A program made the translations under genes and the position numbers. The notes below the pieces were generated by a model. The model did no database searches. It saw only the letters and a list, made by a program, of their open reading frames with translations, and had not been told where the DNA came from. This document shows positions 33,123-44,157 of a stretch of 64,000 nucleotides of DNA, piece by piece (position 1 is the first letter of the stretch; each line of letters begins with the position of its first letter). The DNA is from Immersiella caudata. Its lineage: Eukaryota > Ascomycota > Sordariomycetes > Sordariales > Lasiosphaeriaceae. The stretch spans positions 6,758,001-6,822,000 of the forward strand of contig JAULSU010000001.1 in NCBI GenBank assembly GCA_030512335.1. The letters are read 5' to 3'.

Positions 33123-33992
33123 ATGTGCCGTATCGTCATCACAAAGTGGGAGTTGTGCTCCCACGACAAAACCAAAAAGGAGGACTGTCGCCGCCAGAAG
33201 GAAGAAGACCGCCGGCAACGAAAAAAAGAAGACTCGTTTTGCGGCCTCGGCTCCCTCTTTACATCAGGTAGGCAGAAGATCGTCTGTAATGCAGAGCCAT
33301 TCACCCACATCATGGCCGGAAAATGCGGCCCATGCCTGCGTCTGCCCAGACCCGAGAGACCACCACGGCCGGACCATCGCAGCCGGCCCCCGCAGAGAGC
33401 CTACTCGAAAGACTACCTCGACCGCCCCCAGCCACCCCCACCTCTCAACATTGACAAGAGCAAACAGCCAAGTCGTCTGCCGACTCAGGCTGCTCACCCC
33501 GGGGTAAGCCATTCCTGGCGTAGTACTACTGCCCGAGTACCGGTGCCAGCATCAGCACCCGCATACTACTCCTCCAAGGAGCAGATAACGCCGCTACCTC
33601 CTCTTCTCTCAGCCCCTCCTCGTAACAACCGCAGGGTACTAACCACTCAACCCCCCTCCCAACCACCATCCAGACCCCTTCCCTCCCTTCCCGAAGGTGC
33701 CCTGCCGTCGCGGATCCCCAGGGCTCAGTCCCAGACCGGGAGGAGGATGGCAAAGGTAGGTTCCCCTCCGCCGGCGACTCTATCTGCACCTCGAAAGGGA
33801 AAGGGAAAGGTGAGGCCGCCCCCGAGAAGACCTCCTATCGTCAGTTACAGGAATGAGCCGACGCCCTTTGAGAACGACGAGGGAGACGAATTTGCGAGGC
33901 TGGTGAGCAACCCGACTCGTGCGCCGACGGGAGAGATTCCGATGATCTATAAGCCTGCTCCGGGCGATGTGAGGCTTAGGGGTAGGCGCTGA
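33123..33992 (+). CDS. hypothetical protein with N-terminal Cys/His cluster and disordered tail
   Basis: A single open frame of 289 aa. The N-terminus MCRIVITKWELCSHDKTKKEDC contains a Cys/His arrangement, and further Cys pairs occur at about residues 40-72 (FCGLG, VCNAE, KCGPCLRL). This pattern recurs in short uncharacterised fungal proteins and might bind a metal; that is inference. From about residue 75 on the chain is Pro/Arg/Ser-rich and disordered, with a short patch near the end (YRNEPTPFENDEGDEFARLV). No known domain is recognised and no splice site is required. Its ATG follows a Ser/Pro/Thr-rich leader with several in-frame stops. Confidence 0.5.
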   Translation: MCRIVITKWELCSHDKTKKEDCRRQKEEDRRQRKKEDSFCGLGSLFTSGRQKIVCNAEPFTHIMAGKCGPCLRLPRPERPPRPDHRSRPPQRAYSKDYLDRPQPPPPLNIDKSKQPSRLPTQAAHPGVSHSWRSTTARVPVPASAPAYYSSKEQITPLPPLLSAPPRNNRRVLTTQPPSQPPSRPLPSLPEGALPSRIPRAQSQTGRRMAKVGSPPPATLSAPRKGKGKVRPPPRRPPIVSYRNEPTPFENDEGDEFARLVSNPTRAPTGEIPMIYKPAPGDVRLRGRR

Positions 33993-34739
33993 TTTCGGGG
34001 TGATAGGCATCACGCCGACAGCAACTGAGATGAGGAGGGTTGGCGTTGACAAATCGAAAGAGTAAGGAGATGGTTTACTTTCCTTTGTTTGTTTGCTTGG
34101 GAGGATCTCCTTATTATTAATTTTCGTTCGTTTTTCATCAAATATATATGGGGAGGTAGATCTTTTTTTTTTTTTTTCAGACCTGAATAAGTTTGCCCTA
34201 AAGTGCGTGTGATATGATCGCTGATGCTGAGATTTGTGTTCCGTAGGTAGCGGTAAGGTGGGTGTGTTCAAACCGCAAGCCATAGGTCTCGATCTTCTGG
34301 TATTGAAAATACCTCGAGGTACCGTGTCGTCAACGTGTAAGTCCGAATGATCCACAGCGTTTCCTGTCAGGCGGAAACGTCTGCCGTAGTGTTTGCGCTA
34401 TCGTGGAGCGAAGTCGTTGTTAGCGACGGCAGACTCCGAGCCGATAGGAACCGCCCATGGCAGTTGGGGCAGGGGCAGGTGGCTTGGCGTTCGCAGATAA
34501 CAGGCCGGCGGGCTTGGCAAGCAGCGCTAGATCAGCAGCTTAAAAACCACTGTGGAGGCGGTGACTGGTTTCGATGCATCTCCAATAAATAAGATGGTGA
34601 CAACGGCACGACGTTAAAACGGCCGCATACGGGCCCTCTGCTTGATATCCCCTCACCTGGCTGTCACAGCTACCTCCCATCCCTTGTTTGAGGGCAATTG
34701 GATACGCAACACCGGTTTCTTTGTTCGTTGAGCGGAGCC
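33993..34739. other. intergenic, AMP deaminase promoter
   Basis: Contains a T15 run at 34163-34177 just after the upstream gene, then the promoter region of the AMP deaminase gene. No other feature is seen. Confidence 0.5.
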
Positions 34740-37700
34740 ATGGGTGGTAAGTTTGCGCCATCTGCGGAGGGGTTAATCCCTAGGTTTTGGGCACATGTTG
34801 ACTCAACCAGGTCACTCGCTCCTGGACGCCGAATCGTCCAGCTCGACGTCACCCAAGTTTCCCTCCACGCACATGCCCGGTCGTGACTCGGATGACGAAG
34901 AATTCGCGACACACGAGCAGAGTGACACAGAATCAGAGGGCGGCAGACCCCACGACAGCAACGAAAGTTTCCCATCGGATGCTGCCCAAATGGCGGACGG
35001 GGAAGTCGACATGCAGGAGGGCATGCTCCCTCGGGATCTGCCCAAAAAGACAGCCTTCTACGACCGCGTCGCCGAGCGCCAATTGACCCAGACAGACGCC
35101 AAGTTGTTCTATCAGCGAAGCCAGGCTGAGACCCGCAGCCAGATGCATACCGCTCAAATTACGCCCCAAGGAAGCCCCCTCATGGCGGCGAACTTTACAT
35201 CTGCCCTGGGACAAATCCCGGGAGACGTCGTCAGTCTCAATGCTCTGTCTGCGAGCGTCAGATCGCTAGAGATGGAGCCAAGTCCCGAGCCGAGCAACGG
35301 TTATGCCCTCAAAAGAGACCCGAGCTTGTACAATGTCGCGAGCCCTCCGAGCCGCGGAAGCCATACAGATGCTGGAGCTACGGTGGGGTTAGCCGCCGCC
35401 TCCATGCCTCAGAGCCAGATCGATCCGGCCGTTCAACAACAGATGCTGCTCAACAGCGGCGCCGTCGCTGGCATCGGTAGCAGCACATACATGGACGCAG
35501 ACCCACGGATCACTGCGGAGCTGAGCACCATATTCCAGAACATCCAGAAACTCCTAGACATCCGGCGCAAGTACATCCGACTGTCGCTGCAGGGTTTGAG
35601 CGACAATCCCAAGGACGACCCGAGCTGGGGGATCTACCCTCCCCCGCCCGAGCCAGCTTGGACCGAGGACAGGGAGAAGGCCATGCGAGGCTCGCAACCC
35701 GCCAACAGCGTTAGCAATAGCCTCCAGAACAGCGTGGTTCTGAACCCTGAGAAGCGAAATGGCGATCACGCCGTGAAGAAGCGTAAGCCAGGGCAGGATA
35801 TCGGTGAAGACTTTGACATGGACGACGTGTTGCCCTTGCCAAGCGCCAGCGAGATGACCTTCCGACTCGACGACAATGGTGTGTATCAAGTCTTCGAGAA
35901 TGCCCAATCCGACGAAGCCGACTCGCCTATCGTAAGCGTTCCCACCATCAAGGAGTACTATATGGATCTCGAAGATATTCTCACGGTGTCCTCGGATGGC
36001 CCTAGCAAGAGCTTTGCGTTCCGACGTCTGCAGTATCTGGAGGGCAAGTTCAACTTGTACACCCTGCTTAACGAGTATCAAGAGACCGCCGACTCCAAAA
36101 AAGTGCCCCATCGCGACTTCTACAATGTCAGAAAGGTCGACACTCACGTTCATCACTCCGCCTGTATGAACCAAAAGCATCTGCTGCGATTCATCAAGTA
36201 CAAGATGAAGAAGTATCCCGACGAGATTGTGTTGTTCCGTGATGGCAAGCACTTGACTCTCGCTGAGGTGTTCGAGAGTATCAATCTCACCGCTTACGAT
36301 CTCAGCATTGATACGCTGGATATGCACGCCCACACAGATTCGTTCCACCGCTTCGACAAATTTAACCTCAAATACAACCCTATCGGCGAGTCCCGTCTTC
36401 GAACCATCTTCCTAAAGACGGACAACTTTATCAACGGCCGTTACTTGGCTGAGATCACCAAGGAAGTCATTGCGGATCTGGAGTCAAGTAAGTACCAGAT
36501 GGTGGAGTGGCGTATCTCCATCTACGGCAAGTCGCTCGACGAATGGGACAAGCTCGCCGCTTGGGTTGTAGACAACAAGCTCTTCTCCCACAACGTGCGC
36601 TGGCTCATTCAAATCCCGCGCCTGTTCGACGTGTACAAGGCTAGCGGCATCATGGACACGTTCGACCAGGTCGTCAAGAATATCTTCCAGCCGCTGTTCG
36701 AGGTCACCAAGGACCCGACGAGCCATCCCAAGCTGCACATTTTCCTGCAGCGAGTGGTGGGCTTCGACAGCGTCGATGATGAGAGCAAGGTTGAACGGAG
36801 GCTTTGGAAGAAGTTTCCAGTTCCAAAGCTGTGGGACATCAAGCAGAACCCGCCTTACAGTTACTGGGTTTACTATCTCTTCGCAAACATGACATCTCTG
36901 AACGCGTACCGCAAACAGAGAGGGTTCAACACATTTGTGCTTCGTCCTCACTGCGGAGAAGCCGGAGACAGCGAGCATCTGGCCGCGGCCGCGCTGTGCT
37001 GTCACAGCATCAGTCACGGGCTCCTCCTACGCAAGGTTCCTTTGCTACAGTACATCTACTATCTCGACCAAATCGGTATTGCTATGTCGCCGCTTAGCAA
37101 CAATGCTCTTTTCCTGGCCTACGAGCGCAATCCTTTCCATCAGTATTTCAAGCGCGGACTCAATGTCTCGCTCTCCACGGACGACCCGCTCCAGTTTGCT
37201 TTTACCAAGGAGCCATTGATCGAAGAGTATGCAGTAGCGGCTCAGATCTACAAGTTGAGCCCCGTGGACATGTGCGAATTGGCGAAGAACTCGGTGAAGC
37301 AGAGCGGATATGAGTTCTCTATCAAGCAGCAATGGTTAGGCCCGAACTTCCACCTCTCAGGGGCGAAGGGGAACACCCAGGTCAAGACCAATGTCCCAGA
37401 CAGGCGCGAGGAGTTTCGGTACCGTACTTTGCTAGAGGAGCGGAAGATGTAGGTTGCCGTTTCTAGAAAGAAAAAAAAACACGACAATGCCTTGGTTGCT
37501 GACAATGAAACAGGGTTGAGAGATACACGCAGATGGCCACAGACGCTGCCAATGAACTTAACGGCAGTGTTTCACAGCTCAGATCTCCGGCTCTCTCAGC
37601 CAAAACCACCACTACGACGGCAACGGTTGGCCTTGATGCCAAGACGCAGCAGCAAAGCCATGTGTCGTTGAGTGCCCTTTCTCTCAGCCGTTCACTCGAC

Positions 37701-37964
37701 ACGAGTAGCCCGCTGGCGAGCGGAAGCGCTACCAACGGGTCGATGAACCAGTCACAGATTTTCGCGAGCCCCATTACTGCCTCGCCTCTTGCGGGAGTTC
37801 CACCCGCCTCGGCTGACGCAGAGCCGCACCTCGCCGGTCACGAACCTAGGTACTTCCCTGGCGTGGTGCAGCGCCGTAGGGGGAGCACACGCCAGAGCTC
37901 GAAGCACGAGAGCGACGATAAGCCCAATGGAAAGGGGAAGGAGAGAGATGCCGCGGTGGAGTGA
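34740..37964 (+). CDS. AMD1: AMP deaminase
   Basis: Inferred exons are 34740-34746 (7 nt), 34811-37448 and 37514-37964, giving 1032 codons (1031 aa). The enzyme deaminates AMP to IMP in purine interconversion. The zinc-site motif [20 protein letters not shown] lies near residue 445, HCGEAGD near 715 and the catalytic [10 protein letters not shown] near 788, all typical of the adenosine/AMP deaminase barrel. The N-terminal ~330 residues are acidic and Ser-rich, as in regulatory regions of this family. The C-terminal ~150 residues after the last intron are Ser/Thr-rich and variable. The start is inferred: ATGGGTG followed by a strong GTAAGT donor and a CAACCAG acceptor gives [11 protein letters not shown] in frame. 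The alternative is an in-frame ATG at 34795 inside that intron. The core is certain, the start moderately so. Confidence 0.9.
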
Positions 37965-38476
37965 GGATCTCGTGGGACGGGGCGCTTTAGGCGTTGATGA
38001 TGGTAAGAATAGGATATTGCAAGGCACGTATAGATATCGGAATGGGAAAGTTCCGGTAAGTTTCCTTTCATATCACTATGTCACTATCTAGATATCGAGT
38101 TGCTACGACGTAGACCATGCTGGGTCCTATCTTCCTTACCCAAGGTCGCAAGATCACGAATGGAAGATCACAATTAGGCATTATCATTCGCTTCCATTCC
38201 ATTCTACCTAGGCAGGTGCTTCGCGACATCAAGGCAACGTGGACACACACGCAGAACAAAATACCAGCAGGGAAATCTCAGCGATGAACCGAACGACCAA
38301 ACCATGTGCATGCGCGTTTGCATGCGTGCGTACGTGCGTATGCCGACTGTCACTGTCTGTCTGGCTTTTTGTCCTCAGCCAATCAATTCCTAGAGAATTG
38401 GGAGCCTCACAGCAGTAATCGAGGGGCCTAAAGAAACCCCGCAGCGACGCGCAGCACTCCGCAGGAGTTCATCCCC

Positions 38477-38509
38477 TTCTCTCGCTCTCTCGCTCTCTCT
38501 CTCTCTCTC
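38477..38509. repeat. (TC)n-rich microsatellite
   Basis: A run of CTCTCG and TC dinucleotides ending in CTCTCTCTCTCTCTCG. Confidence 0.8.
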
Positions 38510-41500
38510 GTTACCGCGGTGCGGTGCCGGAGGGAATGCACTAGGCACCTGCATTGTTTTTATTGAATCGAGAGAAGATTTTTTCAGTTACCCTGGATAG
38601 TCGCTTGTTTTGGCTGCTGGCTGATTTTGAGGGGTGTGATATCGCTGGATTGGGAAAGGTAGTGTGGAGAGCTAAGGTGGGAGATGACATATACTCCGAC
38701 GTTGTGTAGCTGTGATGGGACAGGCGGGGTACGGGTGTGTCGGTGGAAGCGGAAGTGATTACGTGCGGGAGACAGGTAACTTGCAGTATGGGGACTGAAG
38801 GCTGCAGCATTTTGGGATGTGGGTTGTGGATAGGGGAAGCTCTTTGTTGTGTTGTCGTTTGTCTTGCAGGGTTGCAAGGGAGGTCTGAGTATGACCTTTT
38901 TGTTTGGGTAGGGTTACGATAATGGGGGTCGGTAGATTAGATTTGCGGCGGCGTTGGGAACGTTACAGGAGGTGAGAGATGCTCGTAGGGACGAGCATGA
39001 GAGGTAGGGAGCACACGTGGGAAGGAGTGGAAGTCACTGGCTCAGAAAAGCCGCAACCTCAGTGCGAGCAACGCCCATACCGCGCGGTACTGTCGGAGCT
39101 GCAAGAAGGCAATACGCTCGCCACGAGATGCGAGGGAGAGCGGTCAGTCCCCTGCATCACCGCCTCGTGTCTTGATGTCTGTCTTGCGTCTTGTCTTCCG
39201 GAGCGATCCCCAAAGGAGATGGAGGGCTGGTCTGGTTTTTGCGCATCTTGCTTGTTCGCATGGCGAGAGCCCACGGTGTGTCGGTAGGGCTGACGAGACG
39301 AGCACAGTTGTGCATTAGGGAGTAATGGGGATGGGGCAACGTGACGGGAGCATCCACAACGCCAAGTTTCTTTAATTAGGTGCTACTTGCGGCTTCGCGA
39401 GCTGCGGGTTGCGGTGTTGGTGAGTGGGGATGACGAAGACGCCCGCCATTCTGCACCTCCTCTGCCCACTTTGTTTGGAGCGGAGATGGAAGGCTGGGGC
39501 TGCCTGCCACCCGGCGGGTTGCGTTGGACACCTGGCTTGGGGAGGAGGGGGCGAATATCAGTTGTAAATGAAGGGTCTCGTAGCCGCGTCTGACTTATCG
39601 GTTGTGTTGTTTGCTTGCGCCGACACGGGACCGCGGGAGGAAATGGGGTTCAGCGGTGTTGGCCGCATGTTGGAAGCACGAAGGGCTTGTCGCTAGATTG
39701 CAAAGAAACAAGCCAAGACAGAAAGCGATCATCTGAACCTCGTTGGAGTCCGGCGTTGAGGACGGCAGCAGGTGGGGGCCGTTCCACATCTGAGGCGGTC
39801 CTAGATAGCGGAGGTCATAGAGGCGGGGTGGCTCGGGAGCGGAGGAGCAATGGTTGGGACTCTGCGTCCATCAGCCGGGAGTCTTGCTGCAGTGACCTTG
39901 TGCCGAAACCAGTTCTCACTTCGGAGAGCACCCTGGGCCACCGCGCTGCAGGTCTGGCTTCGTGTTAGGTCGTAGGACGAACCGCCGGGTCTGGTGCACT
40001 GGAGGACACCATTGGGCGGAGCGTGTCGCAGTGCCATCAGCGCAGCGCGATGGGGCTGAGTCGCGGGACAGAAACCACATCTGCGGGTGGCCCCAAGCGG
40101 CCCACGTCCATCGTTGTGCGACACTTGCAATGCGAGCGATGGGGTCTATCGATCAATTTCGGAATAGTTGTTCGAGATTCGGTTGCGCGTCATGGCCAAC
40201 AGAATCGCCATCCTACACTCTTTCGTGGGAACCCGGAAGCTCTGTTGCTTGTTGAACCACAGCGTCGGACAGGTCCTTAATTGCTCTCCAGTCGCAGGCT
40301 CCCTCAGTGATAGAGCGATGCTGAGCTCTGATTGGCCCTCGCCGCCTGCTCCCCAGCAAGCGTCAAAACGGCGATGTGGAAGTCAATGGCTTGGAGGCGT
40401 TTCCCGCGACAGTCTCCAAATCTGAAATCGGATCCGTAACCTCGCTCGTCCGAAACGGGGATGAAGCTTCAGGATGGCATACCTAATCCGTAGGTAGGCG
40501 CTGTTGTTTCCATCTTCGTCATGCCTGCGTGTCCAGCGTCGGCATGGCTGGCGGGCAGTTGTCGGTTGTAACACAAATACCGCCAGAAATTCGTCTGCCT
40601 CAGATGCAGCGATGCTGGTGCGTGATGTCAATCGCCAGCGGAAAGTCGAGGTACACCCGCCGACGCTTGACAGCTTGGGCCAGCCGTTGTCGGTGGATTG
40701 AGTTTGCTAGCCAGGTACCTCACCGGCAGGATGGTGCCATTTGCCAGCAACTCGGTGGAGCTGGCTGTTCAGTCGGCGAGTTCTCCAATGAACACGCCGT
40801 GTGTCAGCAACGGCAAGCCATCGGGCACAAGAGGACTCCAATTGTACCTTCTCCCACTCTAACAGCTCTTACCATTGCGCAGCAGGCGCGGGTGTTCTGG
40901 GACTTGCAGCCAACAGTCGCGGTCATCAGCGTGGCATTGGTGCTGCGCAATGCATTCTCGGATGCTACAATTGGAAGGATTCGGGCTGCGCCAATCAGGG
41001 TTAACCTGTCTCGAGCTGCGCCGCCTTGACCCACTTTTCCCAAAGGCGCGCTTTACCCATCCCGGTCGCCAGGCCAGGCAGCAGCATCTGGACGGCTTTG
41101 CATTTCTCATCGACCATCCTCCTCTCCGCCAGTCCGTCTCACGACAAACCTCGTCCCCGAGTCCTTCAGCGAACCGCTCCTCTAACTCCACCTTTTCTTT
41201 CCCTGTTCCATCCTGAGGCCGCCCCTTCGAATCCCGGTCGCAAGGCCCAAATCGCTGCCCCCGCCCAGCATCTGCCCTACACAGTCGGTCGGACTCATAT
41301 CGTCGCCATCTCCCACCGCGATCAATTCAGCCGTTTCGTCCTGCGTGTCGTCTGTTTTCCATCTAGTTCCGATTGTATCCATCTGCAGTCATCTGAACTG
41401 TTTGACGCCCTTTGTGCTGGATTCGCCCTCCCGTCCACACTGGCATCAACCCGCACCGAATCATAGGATCATCGCGTCCTCCCAAGCCGCCTCGCGCGCT

Positions 41501-41536
41501 GGGCCTCCTGGTTTACCACCAGTGCTTCAAGCAAAG

Positions 41537-41777
41537 GTATGTTACATCGATTTCATTGCTTCTCATCAAGTTTCCCGCATTTGCGCTGGTCCTCGGTGTC
41601 ATATCTTGCTCTTAGTTTTGCGGATTGACCAATCCCACCCGCGCGTGTTCCATACCCACGTAGAGGCGCTGGAACATCTCTGCATATGGCGTCTCATGCT
41701 CGCCTGTGACTCATACTCCTTCGGTTCATCAGCCTTACAACGAACACATAGATAACTAACATGAGGACCTGACACAG
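41537..41777 (+). other. probable 5'-UTR intron of the C2H2 transcription factor gene
   Basis: Donor GTATGT after GCAAAG and acceptor GACACAG, with an ACTAAC branch-point consensus about 20 bases before the acceptor. It ends 55 bases before the start codon. Inferred from motifs only. Confidence 0.45.
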
Positions 41778-41832
41778 TTTCCTGCCCGCTTTTCTACCGA
41801 AGGCCTAAGTCCACCCCGCACTCACCGGCAAC

Positions 41833-44157
41833 ATGTCCAATCCCCGTAGGACACTGGTGACTCGCTCGGAGTCGAGGGCTCTGTCCCTTAAGACCAACAT
41901 GGCTCTCAAGAAGGGAGCGACTTTCCATTCTCCCACTACTCCTTCTTCTCCGGAGACCACCACCTTTAGACCACCATCGCTACCTCGCCGGTCTCACACC
42001 AATCTCGACGATGTCATCGGCTCGAGCCGCCGTCGCGCTGCCTTGACTTGCGACAACATCGACAAGATTATGTCTGCTTCCCGGGACGCCTCCCCATCAC
42101 TGGCTGCCCTTCGCGACGATAGCTGCCCCGTTCCTCGTGGTGTACTGGGCCTCACCCTCGACACAATCATGGGTAAGGAGCCCGAGGTCGAGCGCCGGGT
42201 GCTCCGTCCTCGCATCCGCCGCCCCGCGCGTTACCATGAGTCCGACAGTGGTCTCGGTACCTCGATCGCCTCCACAAACGAGAAGCTTGCTGCCGCCAAG
42301 AAGGAGAAGACCGTCAAGGCCACCGCCGTCACAAGATCTGCCGCTGCCCGCACCGCAACGAAGGAGACTTCCCAGGGCCTCAGTGCTCGCGCCACCAGCC
42401 GCATCTTCGAACATACGCTTAAGCCACTGCTCGCCAAACCGTCGTTCAAGGACCTGCACCCGCTTGTTCTCGAGTGCCCCAAGAAGATCCAGGAGAAGGA
42501 AATCGTTTGCCTCCGTGATCTCGAGAAGACTTTGCTTCTCGTCGCTCCTGTAAGTGAGATGTTAGTTGAAGAAAGTCCCAAGGGGGATGCTTACCGCGTT
42601 GTGTTGTTAAAGGAGAAGGCCAAGTCCTCTGGATTGTATCTCGACTTCTGCCTTACGACGATTCGATGCATCCAAGCGACCGTTGAGTTCCTCAGCGACC
42701 GCGAACAGACACGCCCTCGCGATCTCCCGTACACCAACGGCTATTTCATTGATCTTATCGACCAAATTCGCCACTACGCTCAACAACTTGCTGACGCAAA
42801 GGAGAATGGAGAGCATTCCGAGATGGACGTCGACCCGTATGCAATCTTCAGCCCGTCGTATCATCTTCCACCCACTAACCTCCTCTGCAGTACTGATGAG
42901 ATCAAGCTCCACGGCGGCATCCATGTAAATGGACGTCCTGCTGAGCTGGTCCGCGTCAAGAAGAACGGCAAGGCCATCTCCATCGCGACCGGAAAGGTCA
43001 TTGAGTCTATTGAGGAGGACGCTCAGGACTCGGTTCGCATCAAGCGCTCGGCCAGCGAGGAGCTTGAGGATGAGGAGGAGATCATGCGCTCCATGGCTCG
43101 GCGCAAAAAGAACGCCAGCCCTGAGGAGCTCGCCCCCAAGAAGTGCCGCGAGCCAGGCTGCAACAAGGAGTTCAAGCGCCCTTGCGACTTGACCAAGCAC
43201 GAGAAGACTCACTCCCGCCCCTGGAAGTGCCCTGTTCCCACCTGCAAGTACCACGAGTACGGGTGGCCAACGGAGAAGGAGATGGATCGCCATCACAATG
43301 ACAAGCACTCGTCTGCCCCACCCATGTACGAGTGCCACTACAAGCCGTGCCCGTACAAGTCGAAGCGCGAGTCCAACTGCAAGCAGCACATGGAGAAGGC
43401 CCATGGCTGGACCTATGTGAGGACCAAGACCAACGGCAAGAAGCCCGGCTCTCTGCCTAGCATCTCTGGCAATTCCGCACACCCCACTCCTCAGCTGCAG
43501 AACATCCCAACTCCTTCCAGCGAGCACAGCATGGGTGTCGCCACCCCTCCCGATGACTGGAGCCATGCCAACTTCTACTCGCGCAACATCGATTTCCCCG
43601 TCTATATCCAGACTGATGATTTCAACACAATCCCTCAGGAGCTTACTCTTGATTACTCTCCCATTGATAATGGCACCCCCTCGACCGATTCCGGTATGGA
43701 CCACAACTCGGCCTACCAAGACATCGGCAACAATATGTTTGAGGACATCTACAGCGCACATGCGCAGCTGCCGACCCCAATCCACACCAACATCTACGCG
43801 AAGGATCTGGCAAATCAGTTTGCCGCTTTCACTGCGGCCGAGCTCTGCCAGCCTCAGCCGGCGCACCTGTCTCCTGTCGGTCAGGCAAACGCCATGCTCT
43901 TTACGCCAACGTCGCTTACCGATGAAGGCTTTGATGAGCACGCGGACTTCTCGGCCCTTTCTCATGGGTCGAATGGAGCCGATTTTATTCTCTTCCCCGG
44001 GGGTGGCGTCTCGAAACCCATGTTCAATGACACCCTCTTCGCGACGGAGATTCCGAGCATGGCTGCTGGCTATTCCCAGCCGTCTTCTCAGGACTTGCTG
44101 GGCACTTTCAATGTTGACTGGGCGTCGCACGACATGAGTGCCTATCTTCCCCACTAA
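41833..44157 (+). CDS. C2H2 zinc-finger transcription factor, Rpn4-like
   Basis: An open frame of 774 aa; splicing a probable 63-nt intron (42550-42612) would give 753 aa. Zinc-finger motifs are clustered at about residues 437-540: KCREPGCNKEFKRPCDLTKH, then CPVPTCKYHEYGWPTEKEMD with a following HHNDKH, then CHYKPCPYKSKRESNCKQH and MEKAHGW. This finger block resembles that of fungal proteins annotated as Rpn4-like proteasome-gene regulators. I base that on recall of the family, so the assignment is moderate. A conserved all-helical region precedes it (about residues 195-325). The tail is Ser/Thr/Pro/Asp-rich, suiting an activation domain. The long upstream region and leader intron fit a tightly regulated factor. 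ATG at 41833 (caacATGT) follows no in-frame upstream ATG. Confidence 0.8.
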   Translation: MSNPRRTLVTRSESRALSLKTNMALKKGATFHSPTTPSSPETTTFRPPSLPRRSHTNLDDVIGSSRRRAALTCDNIDKIMSASRDASPSLAALRDDSCPVPRGVLGLTLDTIMGKEPEVERRVLRPRIRRPARYHESDSGLGTSIASTNEKLAAAKKEKTVKATAVTRSAAARTATKETSQGLSARATSRIFEHTLKPLLAKPSFKDLHPLVLECPKKIQEKEIVCLRDLEKTLLLVAPVSEMLVEESPKGDAYRVVLLKEKAKSSGLYLDFCLTTIRCIQATVEFLSDREQTRPRDLPYTNGYFIDLIDQIRHYAQQLADAKENGEHSEMDVDPYAIFSPSYHLPPTNLLCSTDEIKLHGGIHVNGRPAELVRVKKNGKAISIATGKVIESIEEDAQDSVRIKRSASEELEDEEEIMRSMARRKKNASPEELAPKKCREPGCNKEFKRPCDLTKHEKTHSRPWKCPVPTCKYHEYGWPTEKEMDRHHNDKHSSAPPMYECHYKPCPYKSKRESNCKQHMEKAHGWTYVRTKTNGKKPGSLPSISGNSAHPTPQLQNIPTPSSEHSMGVATPPDDWSHANFYSRNIDFPVYIQTDDFNTIPQELTLDYSPIDNGTPSTDSGMDHNSAYQDIGNNMFEDIYSAHAQLPTPIHTNIYAKDLANQFAAFTAAELCQPQPAHLSPVGQANAMLFTPTSLTDEGFDEHADFSALSHGSNGADFILFPGGGVSKPMFNDTLFATEIPSMAAGYSQPSSQDLLGTFNVDWASHDMSAYLPH

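Larger units (their letters stand above)
37965..41832. other. 3.9-kb gene-poor region upstream of the C2H2 factor
   Basis: Holds the AMP deaminase 3' UTR and probably a long promoter and leader of the C2H2 transcription factor. Short ORFs on both strands (for example 38541-38810 minus, 40529-41029 plus) show no domain. A TC microsatellite and a probable 5'-leader intron are listed separately. No transposon ends or RNA genes were recognised. Confidence 0.5.

Noticed and set aside
41215..41245. TTCGAATCCCGG resembling a tRNA T-loop
   Set aside because: The five bases before it do not pair with those after it, and no upstream arms are present.
42607..44154. 515-aa minus-strand ORF opposite the C2H2 factor
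   Set aside because: Antisense shadow of the zinc-finger exon; its composition mirrors the coding strand.
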